From: Terrimonas ginsenosidimutans
Lineage (GTDB): Bacteria; Bacteroidota; Bacteroidia; Chitinophagales; Chitinophagaceae
DNA: 64,000 bases
Assembly: GCF_022012415.1 (NCBI RefSeq)
Contig: NZ_JAKLTR010000002.1
Location: 434,001 to 498,000 of the forward strand
Reading direction: 5' to 3'
Below the pieces are notes generated by a model. That model did no database searches. It saw only the letters and a program-made list of their open reading frames with translations, and was not told the DNA's origin. Below, in pieces: positions 44,154-54,297 of the stretch (within the stretch, counting starts at the first letter, position 1; each line of letters starts with the position of its first letter). Both the position numbers and the translations under genes were made by a program.

Positions 44154-45323
44154 ATGCAAAACGAAAGGATAGATCTGCTTGCTTCAAAATTTCTCGATGG
44201 CTCCGCTACGGAGGCAGAGAAAGCGGAATTACATGCGTGGTATGATGAATGGAAAGATGATGAATTGGTTGTGGTGACGGAACTGCCCGGCAATGAAGAG
44301 GCGGTTAAGGAACGTATTCTTTCCGGGATATTACAGGCGATGAAACCTGATGAACAAATACCTGTTGCGCCGGTAAGATCGTTACGCCGCTATTGGAAGG
44401 CCGCCGCAGCTGCTGTTCTTTTACTGATTGCAGGAGCCGGTACTTATCTTGCTGTGAAGAAGGATGCTCTGCCTGAACAGACCATTGCAAGCGATGGTCT
44501 TTATAGGAATGACGTGGCGCCTGGTAAAGATATCGCAACCTTACAGCTTGCAGATGGAAGCGTTATTAACCTGGCAGATTCTATCCAGCCCGGATTGCAA
44601 CAGGGAAACGCATCCCTGAATAAAGAAGAAGAGGGCCTTCTTGTTTATACCGCCCCCTCTTCATTAAAAAATGAAGCAGCATCTGTTTCTTATAATACCA
44701 TTTCGACACCCAATGGAGGGGAATTCAAAATAGTTTTATCGGATGGCTCTAAAGTATGGCTGAACGCCGCAAGCTCATTGCGATTCCCGGCTGCTTTTAC
44801 GGGTAAAGAACGGAACGTCGAATTGTCTGGCGAAGCATATTTTGAGATCGCACATAATGCATCTCAACCTTTTACTGTGACCGCCGCGGGCACAACTACC
44901 AGGGTGCTCGGAACGCATTTCAATATCAAGGCCTATAATGATGAAGAAGATGTGACGACAACACTTCTTGAAGGTTCGGTAAGAATGGAGACCGGTCAGC
45001 AGCAGAAAAATCTTACTCCCGGACAACAGGCATTGATCCGGAATGGAGCTAAAAAGATTGATGTCTCAGCGGCTGATGTAGATGATGCCGTAGCCTGGAA
45101 GAACGGATATTTTACATTCCGGAATGAGAATATCAGGGATATCATGCGGCGGATCTCCAGGTGGTATGATGTCAGGGTGACGTACGAGGCCGGCGTGGAA
45201 GCGAGTGCATTTGGAGGAACTTTCTCCCGTACAAAAAGTCTGAAGCAATTATTGAAGAGTCTCGAGATCACCAATACAATACATTTTAAAATCGAAGGTA
45301 AAAATGTAACGGTCATGCCCTGA
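44154..45323 (+). CDS. FecR family anti-sigma factor
   Basis: A 389-residue inner-membrane protein. Cytosolic N-terminal anti-sigma part (residues 1-80, with LASKFLDGSATEAEKAELHAWY), a single membrane helix at about residues 83-100 (AAAAVLLLIAGAGTYLAV), a periplasmic FecR domain (ISTPNGGEFKIVLSDGSKVWLNAASSL is split across strands) and a C-terminal DUF4974/STN-like domain (FRNENIRDIMRRISRWYDV). It holds the upstream ECF factor until signalled by the SusC protein carrying an STN domain. Confidence 0.94.
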   Translation: MQNERIDLLASKFLDGSATEAEKAELHAWYDEWKDDELVVVTELPGNEEAVKERILSGILQAMKPDEQIPVAPVRSLRRYWKAAAAAVLLLIAGAGTYLAVKKDALPEQTIASDGLYRNDVAPGKDIATLQLADGSVINLADSIQPGLQQGNASLNKEEEGLLVYTAPSSLKNEAASVSYNTISTPNGGEFKIVLSDGSKVWLNAASSLRFPAAFTGKERNVELSGEAYFEIAHNASQPFTVTAAGTTTRVLGTHFNIKAYNDEEDVTTTLLEGSVRMETGQQQKNLTPGQQALIRNGAKKIDVSAADVDDAVAWKNGYFTFRNENIRDIMRRISRWYDVRVTYEAGVEASAFGGTFSRTKSLKQLLKSLEITNTIHFKIEGKNVTVMP

Positions 45324-45401
45324 CAAAAGAGTCGCGCGATCTTTTGCACCAGGGAACAGGTTAAGGCACACCAGCTGCTAATATGAAATAAAAACAACGA
45401 A

Positions 45402-48400
45402 ATGCTGCTTACTAATCATTTGTTCGGGGATTGCGGAATGCCGCAGTCTCTTATGAGAAAGCTATTGCCCGGAAAATCAATACTGCTTTTGATCATTTTA
45501 AGTATTTTTTCCTGCATCGGGTTGAGGGCTCAATCCATTACCATTAACCAGAAATCTATCCCTTTGATCAAAGTGATCCCGTTGCTGAAACAGCAGACCG
45601 GATACGACTTTTTGTACAACGCAGAACTGTTTAAAGACGACAAACCGGTTGATATTGTGGTAACAAATATTAGTCTTGCGAATATGCTTGACAAGTATTT
45701 CGTTCCGCGTGGGATCACCTACGATATCAATAAGAATGAAAAAACAGTTGTTTTCAAAAGAAAGCAAACGATTCCCGCGGCCCCGCCGGAAAATCCTTCT
45801 GCGGAGATCACACTGACCGGGCGGATCACTAACGAAAAAAATGAGCCGCTCTACCGGGCAACTATCAATGTAAAAGGCACCGGCAATGCGTCCACTGCCG
45901 ACTCTCTTGGTTTATATACGCTGAATATCCGGGAAAGCAAGACGCCTGTGGTCTTACTGATCTCGATGATCGGTTACGAACTTACAGAGGTCAACGCAAA
46001 TGGCCGCTCCGTTGTAAACGTTTCAATGAAGGAAATGCCAAAAGAGATGGAAGACGTGGTGGTTATTGGCTATGGAACAGTGCAACGGAAAGATCTTACA
46101 GGCGCTGTTTCCGCGCTCACAGATAAAGACCTGAAGGATATTCCGATCAACTCCGCGGCCCAGGCATTGCAGGGACGATTGGCCGGCGTGCAGATCGTGG
46201 TAGGGGAAGGAGCTCCCGGCGCTCCGGTTGATGTATTTATCAGGGGCAGGAGCTCTATTACGCAATCCGGTTCACCACTATACGTGGTAGATGGCGTTCA
46301 GGTGGAAAATGCGCTGGATGTATTGTCGCCCCAGGACATTGAATCGATCAACGTATTAAAAGATGCCGCATCCACGGCTATCTATGGCGCGAGAGGAGCT
46401 AACGGTGTGGTGATCATCACTACAAAAGGCGGCAAAAATACCAATGGTAAGTACACAGTCGGCTTTAACACGTTTGCCGGTGTGAATAAACTGACGAAGC
46501 AGCTGGATATGATGGATCCATACCAGTTTGTGATGTACCAGTATGAGAAAGCAAAATATACGGCCAGCACGAATGATATGAACTCTGTGAGCAAATACAT
46601 CCGTGACCCGAATAACTTCGATACGATCGCGCCCACCTTTATGAATTATCCCGATGCGATGGACTGGCAGGATCGCATGATGGGCCGGAATGCTTTTCAG
46701 ACAACACAGAACCTGAATGTATCCGGCGGTAACCAGGCGACTCAGTTCAACCTGAGTTTAACCAATAATATACAGGAGGGTCTGTTACTCTATTCAAAGC
46801 TCGACAGGAAGCTGGTGAATTTTCGTCTTGATCAGAAGATCAGCAACGCGATCAAGATGGGATTCAATGTCCGCTACAATAACCAGCGCATTACCGGAGC
46901 AGGCACGTCTGATGCGGGTAGTGCCAATGCGAATCGCCTGAGACAGTATACAAGATACAGGCCGCTTTTTCTTCCGGGACAGGATGAAGAATTTTATGAC
47001 CAGGCACTCAGCGATTTTAATCCCGGCAATCAGCTGAACCTGATCAATCCGCTTTTGCTTTCGCAGGCGGAATACCGGTTGTCGGCTGCCGTGTTGTATA
47101 ATTTCAACGGGTATGTTAATATAAACCTGTTCAAAGGCGTTTCTTTCAGGAGCACATTTGGTTATGATTTCACGAATACACAGGGAAAGAGTTTTGATGA
47201 TACGATCACAGCGAATTCCAAGAATAATGGCGCAAGGATGCCCATTGCCGGACTTTCTGACACCAGGCGTTCGGTGATCAATAACTCAAACGTGTTCACA
47301 TATTCCAACAATCGTTTTCTGGGAGCCGGTAGCAGGTTAACGGTGCTTGCGGGACAGGAGATCTTCGAAACGCGGACTGTCTCAAACAGCCAGATCGTTC
47401 GTTATTTCCCGATAGGGACAACACAGGAGATTGCCTTTGCCAATTTTGGACTGGCGACTCCACCGGTGGGATTTACCCAGCCCAAACCCACTTCGGCAGA
47501 TATCCGCACAAGACAACTGTCTTTTTTTACAAGATGGTCTTATGATTTTAAACAGAAATACCTGTTCTCATTTAACATGCGTGCTGATGGATCCTCCTTA
47601 TTCGGGCCCGATTACAGCAACGTCTTTGTTTCTCCAGACTCGATGAATAATAAATGGGGATTCTTTCCGTCGGCATCAGCAGCCTGGAAGTTTTCGCAGG
47701 AAGGATTCATGAAAAATATCTCCTTTGTCAACGATGCGAAGATCAGGCTGAGCTATGGTGTATCGGGAAATAACAGGATCGATCCGTATGGTTATGCAAC
47801 AAATTTTTCAACGGCAGCGAATTCAGGCTATGGACTCAATGATGTGCTGAATTACACGCTGCTCCCACCTGCAAGATTTGGTAATGCGAATATAAAGTGG
47901 GAATCCCTAAGCTCGGCCAACTTTGGCATCGATCTTTCGTTGTTCAACCGCCGGCTTGATGTAACGGTAGATGTTTACAGCAACCGCACGAAAAACCTTT
48001 TGGTGGAAAATTCATTCCCCGGAAATACGGGATACCGCACGCAGTATCAGAATGTCGGCACTGTCCGAAATAATGGTGTAGAGATTCAACTGGGAGGAAC
48101 GGTGATCAAAAAGAAAGATTTCTCCTGGAGCAGTAATTTCAACATATCCTTCAATAAAAATAAGGTGGTTAGTCTTGGAGATCAGCAACAGTTCATGGCT
48201 TCTTCCGGCTTCTTCGCCACAGCAGGTAATCCGGCAGACTATCTCATCCGCAAAGGGCAACCAATCGGAACCGTGTTCGGACTGAAAGTGGAAGGGTTTT
48301 ATACTGTAGATGATTTTGACACCAACCCGATCACCAATGCAGGTTTTCCCGGGCTTACCTACCAGTACACACTCAAGCAGGGACTGCCTAATCCACAGGC

Positions 48401-49079
48401 GGTGATCTCTGACCTGGTTCAGCCGGGACAGATCAAATATGCAGACGTTAATGGTGATGGTAAGATCGACCTCGATGACCGAACAGTGATCGGGAACGTG
48501 TTGCCTACTTTCACCGGCGGCTTTACCCAGCAATTCGCTTACAGGAATTTTGATCTGAGTGTGTTCATGAATTTCTCGTATGGAAATGATGTATACAATG
48601 CAAATAAGCTTGAACTTTCCACCGCTTATAACCTTGATGCAAATATGCTGGCGCTGATGGATGAGCGTTGGAGGGTGATCGACGCAAACGGCCAGTTGGT
48701 GCAGAAACAGCTGAACTCAACCACCGTCATAGGCGTTTCCCCGGAAGAGCTTTCCGCATTGAATAGCGGAGCCAGGATCTGGACACCAAGCCGCAGCCTG
48801 CTCGGTTACTATCCCAGTTCCTTTGCCGTGGAAGACGGCTCTTATCTCCGGATCAATAACATCACGCTTGGTTATACATTCTCAAAGATCGCAATGAAAA
48901 AGATCAAGATAGCGAGCCTGAGATTGTATGGCACTGCCAATAATATCGCGACGATCACCGGGTACAGCGGCTATGACCCTGACGTGAGTTCAAGGAGAAG
49001 CATCCTTACACCCGGTGTTGACTATTCTGCCTATCCGCGTGGCAAATCATTTATCGTAGGATTGAATGTTATTTTCTAA
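45402..49079 (+). CDS. SusC/RagA family TonB-linked outer membrane protein with STN signalling domain
   Basis: A 1225-residue outer-membrane glycan importer. Signal peptide to about residue 44 (CIGLRAQS), then an STN secretin/TonB signalling domain (about 45-120), a carboxypeptidase-like CNA-B domain (about 140-215), the SusC plug signature (EDVVVIGYGTVQRKDLTGAV, LAGVQI, PLYVVDGVQV, STAIYGARGANGVVIITTK) and a 22-strand TonB-dependent barrel ending in an aromatic residue (FIVGLNVIF). The STN domain fits control by the adjacent FecR/ECF pair. SusD follows after 14 bp. Confidence 0.96.
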   Translation: MLLTNHLFGDCGMPQSLMRKLLPGKSILLLIILSIFSCIGLRAQSITINQKSIPLIKVIPLLKQQTGYDFLYNAELFKDDKPVDIVVTNISLANMLDKYFVPRGITYDINKNEKTVVFKRKQTIPAAPPENPSAEITLTGRITNEKNEPLYRATINVKGTGNASTADSLGLYTLNIRESKTPVVLLISMIGYELTEVNANGRSVVNVSMKEMPKEMEDVVVIGYGTVQRKDLTGAVSALTDKDLKDIPINSAAQALQGRLAGVQIVVGEGAPGAPVDVFIRGRSSITQSGSPLYVVDGVQVENALDVLSPQDIESINVLKDAASTAIYGARGANGVVIITTKGGKNTNGKYTVGFNTFAGVNKLTKQLDMMDPYQFVMYQYEKAKYTASTNDMNSVSKYIRDPNNFDTIAPTFMNYPDAMDWQDRMMGRNAFQTTQNLNVSGGNQATQFNLSLTNNIQEGLLLYSKLDRKLVNFRLDQKISNAIKMGFNVRYNNQRITGAGTSDAGSANANRLRQYTRYRPLFLPGQDEEFYDQALSDFNPGNQLNLINPLLLSQAEYRLSAAVLYNFNGYVNINLFKGVSFRSTFGYDFTNTQGKSFDDTITANSKNNGARMPIAGLSDTRRSVINNSNVFTYSNNRFLGAGSRLTVLAGQEIFETRTVSNSQIVRYFPIGTTQEIAFANFGLATPPVGFTQPKPTSADIRTRQLSFFTRWSYDFKQKYLFSFNMRADGSSLFGPDYSNVFVSPDSMNNKWGFFPSASAAWKFSQEGFMKNISFVNDAKIRLSYGVSGNNRIDPYGYATNFSTAANSGYGLNDVLNYTLLPPARFGNANIKWESLSSANFGIDLSLFNRRLDVTVDVYSNRTKNLLVENSFPGNTGYRTQYQNVGTVRNNGVEIQLGGTVIKKKDFSWSSNFNISFNKNKVVSLGDQQQFMASSGFFATAGNPADYLIRKGQPIGTVFGLKVEGFYTVDDFDTNPITNAGFPGLTYQYTLKQGLPNPQAVISDLVQPGQIKYADVNGDGKIDLDDRTVIGNVLPTFTGGFTQQFAYRNFDLSVFMNFSYGNDVYNANKLELSTAYNLDANMLALMDERWRVIDANGQLVQKQLNSTTVIGVSPEELSALNSGARIWTPSRSLLGYYPSSFAVEDGSYLRINNITLGYTFSKIAMKKIKIASLRLYGTANNIATITGYSGYDPDVSSRRSILTPGVDYSAYPRGKSFIVGLNVIF

Positions 49080-49093
49080 AATTTCCGATTGTA

Positions 49094-51034
49094 ATGCGTA
49101 TGAAATATTTGTTTTCTTTTAAAAGAGTTCAACTGATACTTTTCGCCGTGACCGGCCTTTCTTTCGCTTCCTGTAAAAAGTACCTGTCTCCAGAGCCGCT
49201 GTCTTCCTTTGATACCGGAATTGTTTTCGGGAATACGGTCAATGCGAGAGCCGCTTTGATGGGCGCTTACATGGCCATGGCAGGCGATGCAGCTTACGGA
49301 TTGTTTACCAGCTACCAGTATGTATATGATGATGATGCAATTTTAGGCGGTGGCGCCGGGTTGGATGTGGCGCGCAGGCAACAGGCCCATTATACCCTGA
49401 ATGCAACTAACGGCGAAATATTTACCACCTATAACCAGTTTTACCAGGGCATAGAACGCGCAAATAATTGCATCTACTACATCCCTAAAATGAGCCAATA
49501 CGCGGAAGACGGTACATCCGGCGAATTGAAAAGGATGCATGGAGAGGCGCTGGTGTTAAGAGCGCAATATTATTTTGAATTAACCAGGATATTCGGAGAT
49601 ATTCCGGAGCAGCGTGTGCCGACTGCGTTCATTGGTTCACCTTTCCTGGGAAGAACTCATCGTGACAGTATACTGACGCATGTGATCGCTGATCTTGAGC
49701 AAGCGAAAACCTTATTACCCTGGCGTACCGAGGTGGCGCAGGATGAACGCTTCACGAAAGGCACTGCAATGGCATTAAGGGCAAGGCTGGCGCTCACAAG
49801 AGGTGGCTATGCTTTGCGGGCAAATGGCCAGATAGAGAGAGCTGCCGACTATCTTGATTACTACCAGGTAGCCAGAACCGAATGCGATTCATTATTAAAA
49901 AGAAGAGACCAGCACACGCTGATGCAGGAGTACAAAGCTATTTTTAAAGATGTGATCAATGCACATGTGGCGATGGATCCAAAGGGAGAACTGATGATGC
50001 AGGTGGCAACAGCATTGGGCAACAGCGCATCTGACAGCCGCATTGGTATCGCCAGCGGCACAAGGATGAATGGCGTTGGCGGCCCGTTCGGACCGGCATT
50101 GCCTACATACTTTTACCTGTTCGATTCAACTGATGTCCGCCGGGATGTTACACTTGTGCCTTACCAGATCGTACTTGACATATATGGCCGCGCAAATGCG
50201 AGTCATTCTATTTATGATGGAAAATTCCGGCGCGACTGGGTGTCGAATCCATCCTATTATTTCAGCAGCGGTGTTACAACGGGAACAAACCCGGTTACAC
50301 TAACGCCGGCTTCCAATGCGTCACTTACTACGATGCAGTTGAACTGGCCCCTGATACGCTTCTCTGATGTATTGCTGATGTTTGCTGAAGCCGATAATGA
50401 ACTGAATAACGGGCCTTCAGCTGATGCGCAGGCCGCATTCCGCGAGGTAAGCCTGCGTGGGCACTCAGGAAATTCATCCCTTGTTCCTGCAATACCAACG
50501 GATAAAGATGGGTTCTTCAAACTGCTGGTAAAAGAAAGGGCACTGGAATTTGGAGGAGAAGGCATTCGTAAGTACGATCTTATACGCTGGAACCTGCTTG
50601 GTGTGGCACTGGCCGAAACAAAAGCAAACCTTATACGTATGGCAGCCGGCACCGCCATGCAGGCTTATTCCTATATGGCAGCTCCTCCTGGCTATACACT
50701 ATCGGCAACCTTACCAAGATTCATGTATTTCTATTCCCGTGTGAACGGAGTACAAAGCGGGAATATCTGGGCCAACTCATTTTATAAAGCATCCCCTGCA
50801 AGCGGAAGCGGCATCAGGGATAATACCATAACGCCCGCCATTGCAGATATTACTTTGCCAAACTCGGGGGCAAATGTTAATCGGGTTGTCTGGGTTGCCA
50901 ATGCTGCGATCACAACCACATTCGTGAATTTCTATGCTTATGGATTTCAAACCGGGAAAAGTGAACTATATCCATTGCCACAGGCGGCCATGGAGGCAAA
51001 TTATAATTTAAAACCACAAAACCCGGGCTATTGA
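49094..51034 (+). CDS. SusD/RagB family nutrient-binding lipoprotein
   Basis: A 646-residue surface lipoprotein that caps the SusC barrel and binds the target glycan. Lipobox in LSFASC (then KK). The TPR-containing SusD fold is shown by AALMGAYMAMAGDAAYG, the QYYFELTRIFGDIP segment, AMALRARLALTRGGYA and the C-terminal WPLIRFSDVLLMFAEADNEL and LVKERALEFGGEGIRKYDLIRW motifs. Somewhat longer than average SusD proteins. Paired with the SusC gene immediately upstream. Confidence 0.95.
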   Translation: MRMKYLFSFKRVQLILFAVTGLSFASCKKYLSPEPLSSFDTGIVFGNTVNARAALMGAYMAMAGDAAYGLFTSYQYVYDDDAILGGGAGLDVARRQQAHYTLNATNGEIFTTYNQFYQGIERANNCIYYIPKMSQYAEDGTSGELKRMHGEALVLRAQYYFELTRIFGDIPEQRVPTAFIGSPFLGRTHRDSILTHVIADLEQAKTLLPWRTEVAQDERFTKGTAMALRARLALTRGGYALRANGQIERAADYLDYYQVARTECDSLLKRRDQHTLMQEYKAIFKDVINAHVAMDPKGELMMQVATALGNSASDSRIGIASGTRMNGVGGPFGPALPTYFYLFDSTDVRRDVTLVPYQIVLDIYGRANASHSIYDGKFRRDWVSNPSYYFSSGVTTGTNPVTLTPASNASLTTMQLNWPLIRFSDVLLMFAEADNELNNGPSADAQAAFREVSLRGHSGNSSLVPAIPTDKDGFFKLLVKERALEFGGEGIRKYDLIRWNLLGVALAETKANLIRMAAGTAMQAYSYMAAPPGYTLSATLPRFMYFYSRVNGVQSGNIWANSFYKASPASGSGIRDNTITPAIADITLPNSGANVNRVVWVANAAITTTFVNFYAYGFQTGKSELYPLPQAAMEANYNLKPQNPGY

Positions 51035-51347
51035 TCAGGCTGGGCCTGCTTCATCTGTAACGTCCTTGTTTGCTGATAAGCGATGTTGCAGGATCAGGAT
51101 TATAACTGATCTGTCGCAGGCGTAAACAGCCCGGCGAACAATATCGCCATGTCATTCACCTGATATCATCAATAAGAAAACAACCATACGATGAAGTACT
51201 TTTTATGCCTGATCCATTCTGTGTTGGTTTTCCTGCCGGAAGAGATATCAAATTGTTGAAACGATAAGTGATCATAGTATCCAGCTGCCCGTTTTCGGAA
51301 ATATCGGTCAACGGGCAAATCATCGGAAAGTAAATACGCAATAAAAA
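51035..51347. other. Spacer between susD and first GH28 gene
   Basis: A 313-bp gap inside the PUL. No gene or clear hairpin was recognised. It is long enough to carry an additional promoter for the enzyme genes. Confidence 0.4.
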
Positions 51348-52883
51348 ATGACAAGTTTTAACTCGAGGATCATCTGTGTTTTTCTTGCGATCCTGTTTGT
51401 TGGTGAATCAGCGCTCGGACAGAACGATGTACTGCCGTATCCGTTATTGACCGGAGAGACGAGCAAGATCTTTACTGTAAAGGCAAACGGTTTAACTATT
51501 CCCGTTTCATCTTATAAGGGCATCCATTATGCCCGGTTTGGGCAGAACGGGAAAGCAAAACTGGAGATAGGTTTTCAACAAGCGGGAGAGGTCAGGGTCA
51601 GTCCGCAGCATGCATTCGCTTCAGCAAAAGATGGCATCCGGCTCGAACTTGAAAAGCCCGGGTACTATGTATTATCAGTAGGTGAAAATGAAAAACTCTT
51701 TGTTCTTGCCGACCTCCCGGATGTTTTCACTGCGCAGGAAAAGAAAGATCTCGTATCGGTCAGGACCTTTAATGTTGATGGAAGCGGCAAAACCCTTTCT
51801 ACGAAGGAAATACAAAGAGCTATTGATGAGACATCAGCTAATGGAAAGATCCTGTTCTTTGACGCAGGGGTTTATAAAACAGGGACGCTGACAATCGGCA
51901 GTAATGCGCGGATCTATTTTTCAGAAGGATGCCTGATCGATGGCTCATATGATACCTCTCATTATATTGTTGACAAAGGATTCAAAGAGGCCAATAAGCT
52001 GAGGGACGGCAAAGCTTTTTCTGATAACGGGCAACATATGACCTACAGCAGGTTGATCCTTGTGGAAGATGCTGCCAATGTAAAGATCTGGGGAAAGGGG
52101 ATCATCAATGGAAATGGTGCAGAGGTACGTAATACAGGTAAGCCGGCAAATCTTATCCGGATCCGAAATAGCAGAAATGTCCTGATAGAAGGTGTCTGTT
52201 CTTTCGATCCGGCTGCCTGGAATACGCATATCCTGTATAGTGACAGCGTTACGATACGCCACGTGAAATTGATCAATGACCTGAATGTTCCCAATACCGA
52301 CGGATTTGATCCGGACGCGTCCAGTCATGTCCGGATCCAGGATTGCTTCGCTTTTTGCAGCGACGATAATGTCGCGATCAAGACATCCAATAACAGCAAC
52401 CTTCTTCGCGATTGCCATGATATCAAAGTGGAAGGATGTGTTTTTCTTACAAAAAAATCAGCCCTGAAAGTGGGGACTGAAACAAAGGCAACCGTAATGC
52501 GGGATATTATTTTTCAGAATAATTATATCGTGATGGCAGACAGGGGGCTGGTTCTTTATTGTTACGATGGCGCACGCTTTGAAAATGTACAATTCCTGAA
52601 TAATTACTTTGAAAAAGGTTTTGCTGATTTTGAAAAAAAGGCGATCCATTTTTCCATCAAAGAAAGAAGTGGAAAAGGCGTGATCCGGGATGTGCTGGTG
52701 AAAGATTGTTATTTCTCATCTGATTTTCATAGTGCCATTGCAATAAACGGTTTGAGTAAGGGCCATGAAGTGGAAGGACTTGTTTTCGAAAACATTTGTC
52801 TTCTTGGGAAAAAGGTAACTACCGTTAGCGGGTTGAATATACAGCAGAACGAATTTGTTGGTAGAATCGAACTGAAAAAATAA
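51348..52883 (+). CDS. GH28-like glycoside hydrolase (N-terminal beta domain plus beta-helix)
   Basis: A 511-residue exported enzyme. Signal peptide to about residue 24 (GESALGQ), a beta-sandwich domain (about 25-135), then a right-handed parallel beta-helix of the pectinase type starting at FNVDGSGKTLSTKEIQRAID. Catalytic-type residues are Asp318 (NTDGFD) and Asp339/Asp340 (CSDDN). The usual GHG motif is replaced by a GTE segment, so substrate or mechanism may differ from classical polygalacturonases; GH49-like relatives are possible. Ends 10 bp before the next GH28 gene. Confidence 0.85.
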   Translation: MTSFNSRIICVFLAILFVGESALGQNDVLPYPLLTGETSKIFTVKANGLTIPVSSYKGIHYARFGQNGKAKLEIGFQQAGEVRVSPQHAFASAKDGIRLELEKPGYYVLSVGENEKLFVLADLPDVFTAQEKKDLVSVRTFNVDGSGKTLSTKEIQRAIDETSANGKILFFDAGVYKTGTLTIGSNARIYFSEGCLIDGSYDTSHYIVDKGFKEANKLRDGKAFSDNGQHMTYSRLILVEDAANVKIWGKGIINGNGAEVRNTGKPANLIRIRNSRNVLIEGVCSFDPAAWNTHILYSDSVTIRHVKLINDLNVPNTDGFDPDASSHVRIQDCFAFCSDDNVAIKTSNNSNLLRDCHDIKVEGCVFLTKKSALKVGTETKATVMRDIIFQNNYIVMADRGLVLYCYDGARFENVQFLNNYFEKGFADFEKKAIHFSIKERSGKGVIRDVLVKDCYFSSDFHSAIAINGLSKGHEVEGLVFENICLLGKKVTTVSGLNIQQNEFVGRIELKK

Positions 52884-52893
52884 TACCGAAGCT

Positions 52894-54297
52894 ATGAGAA
52901 CATCTTTCCTGTTACTCTTTACATTGTTGTCCTCCTACTGGTTGCATGCACAGGTTGACCATAATATCACCACGTATAAAGCGAAAGGAGACGGTAAAAC
53001 CCTGAACACAAAAGCTATCCAGGCGGCGATAGATAACTGCGCTTTGAAAGGAGGAGGCACGGTTTGGGTACCGGCTGGCATATTTGTAACCGGTTGTATT
53101 TACCTGAAGGATAATGTAAACCTTCATCTTTCAAATGGTGCTGTGCTGAAAGCAACGCCTGAATTGTCTGAGTACGACCGAAAGACAATGGCATTAGTGT
53201 ATGTCAGAAATGCAGTCAACGTGTCCATCACAGGCATGGGAATAATTAATGGAAACGGCAAGAATTTCAAATTTGTGGAAGAAGGTCCGGACCGGCCTTT
53301 TGTGGTACTGGTTGAATCAAGCAAACAGGTGATCATCCGGGACGTTAAGCTCTATGATGGGGCCAGGTGGACGCTAAAGTTGTTTGACAGCGATCATGTA
53401 CAGGTGAGCGGAGTAACTATCTATTCCCATTCCAATCATAATAATGACGGGATTGATATTGACAGCCGGAATGTGACAATATCTGATTGCATCATTGACA
53501 GTGATGATGATGCCATTTGTTTAAAGAGCGAGAATCCGAACAGGATCACGGAAAACATCACCGTGACTAATTGCATAGTGTCATCCAACTGCAATTTTAT
53601 TAAGATGGGGACAGGATCCTTCAGCGGGTTCAGAAATATTTCCATTACAAACTGCGTCCTGAAGGCTGCGGCTGAAACACCGTTCTGGAAATGGCACAAT
53701 ATTGTAAAAGGCGTAAAAGATACTATCTCAGGCCTTGCAGGAATTGCATTGGAGATCGTTGATGGCGGCATGATGGACCAGATCGTTATCTCGAATATTA
53801 CTATGACGGGTGTGCAAACGCCTGTATTTATTCGTCTTGGCAATCGCAAAAATGCTGTGGGTTCTTTAAAGAATGTACTCATCTCTAATATCACAGCCAC
53901 TGCGAACAGCCTGATCCCTTCCATCATTGCAGCGGTTCCCGGTTTTTATATTGAGAATGTTACATTCAGAGATATGATACTCCGGCATACAGGCGGAGGT
54001 ACGGAGGAAGATGTAAAACGTGCCGTGCCGGAGAATGAAGCGAAATACCCGGAGAACAGGATGCTTGGCCATACGCTGCCGGCTTACGGTCTGTATGTAA
54101 GGCATGCCCGGAATATCACGCTTGATAATATCCAATTCATAATAGCCGCTGCAGATGCAAGACCAGCTATCTGGCTGGAAGACGTAAAGGGTGTGTATAT
54201 AAAAGATTTTTCTCCCGGCAATAATGCCAGGCCTTCTGCCATGATCAGGCAAACCAATGTAACAGATTTCTTTTACCAGAACTTACGCGAACACTAA
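52894..54297 (+). CDS. GH28 glycoside hydrolase (polygalacturonase-like)
   Basis: A 467-residue exported pectinase-family enzyme with a signal peptide (LLSSYWLHAQ) and a right-handed beta-helix starting at ITTYKAKGDGKTLNTKAIQAAID. Catalytic-type Asp185 (NNDGIDID) and the Asp204-Asp206 run (SDDDAICLK) are present; the third motif is a variant, KMGTGSFSG. Similar enzymes act on homogalacturonan or rhamnogalacturonan backbones or side chains. Stop and next start overlap by 1 bp (TAATG), showing operon organisation. Confidence 0.9.
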   Translation: MRTSFLLLFTLLSSYWLHAQVDHNITTYKAKGDGKTLNTKAIQAAIDNCALKGGGTVWVPAGIFVTGCIYLKDNVNLHLSNGAVLKATPELSEYDRKTMALVYVRNAVNVSITGMGIINGNGKNFKFVEEGPDRPFVVLVESSKQVIIRDVKLYDGARWTLKLFDSDHVQVSGVTIYSHSNHNNDGIDIDSRNVTISDCIIDSDDDAICLKSENPNRITENITVTNCIVSSNCNFIKMGTGSFSGFRNISITNCVLKAAAETPFWKWHNIVKGVKDTISGLAGIALEIVDGGMMDQIVISNITMTGVQTPVFIRLGNRKNAVGSLKNVLISNITATANSLIPSIIAAVPGFYIENVTFRDMILRHTGGGTEEDVKRAVPENEAKYPENRMLGHTLPAYGLYVRHARNITLDNIQFIIAAADARPAIWLEDVKGVYIKDFSPGNNARPSAMIRQTNVTDFFYQNLREH

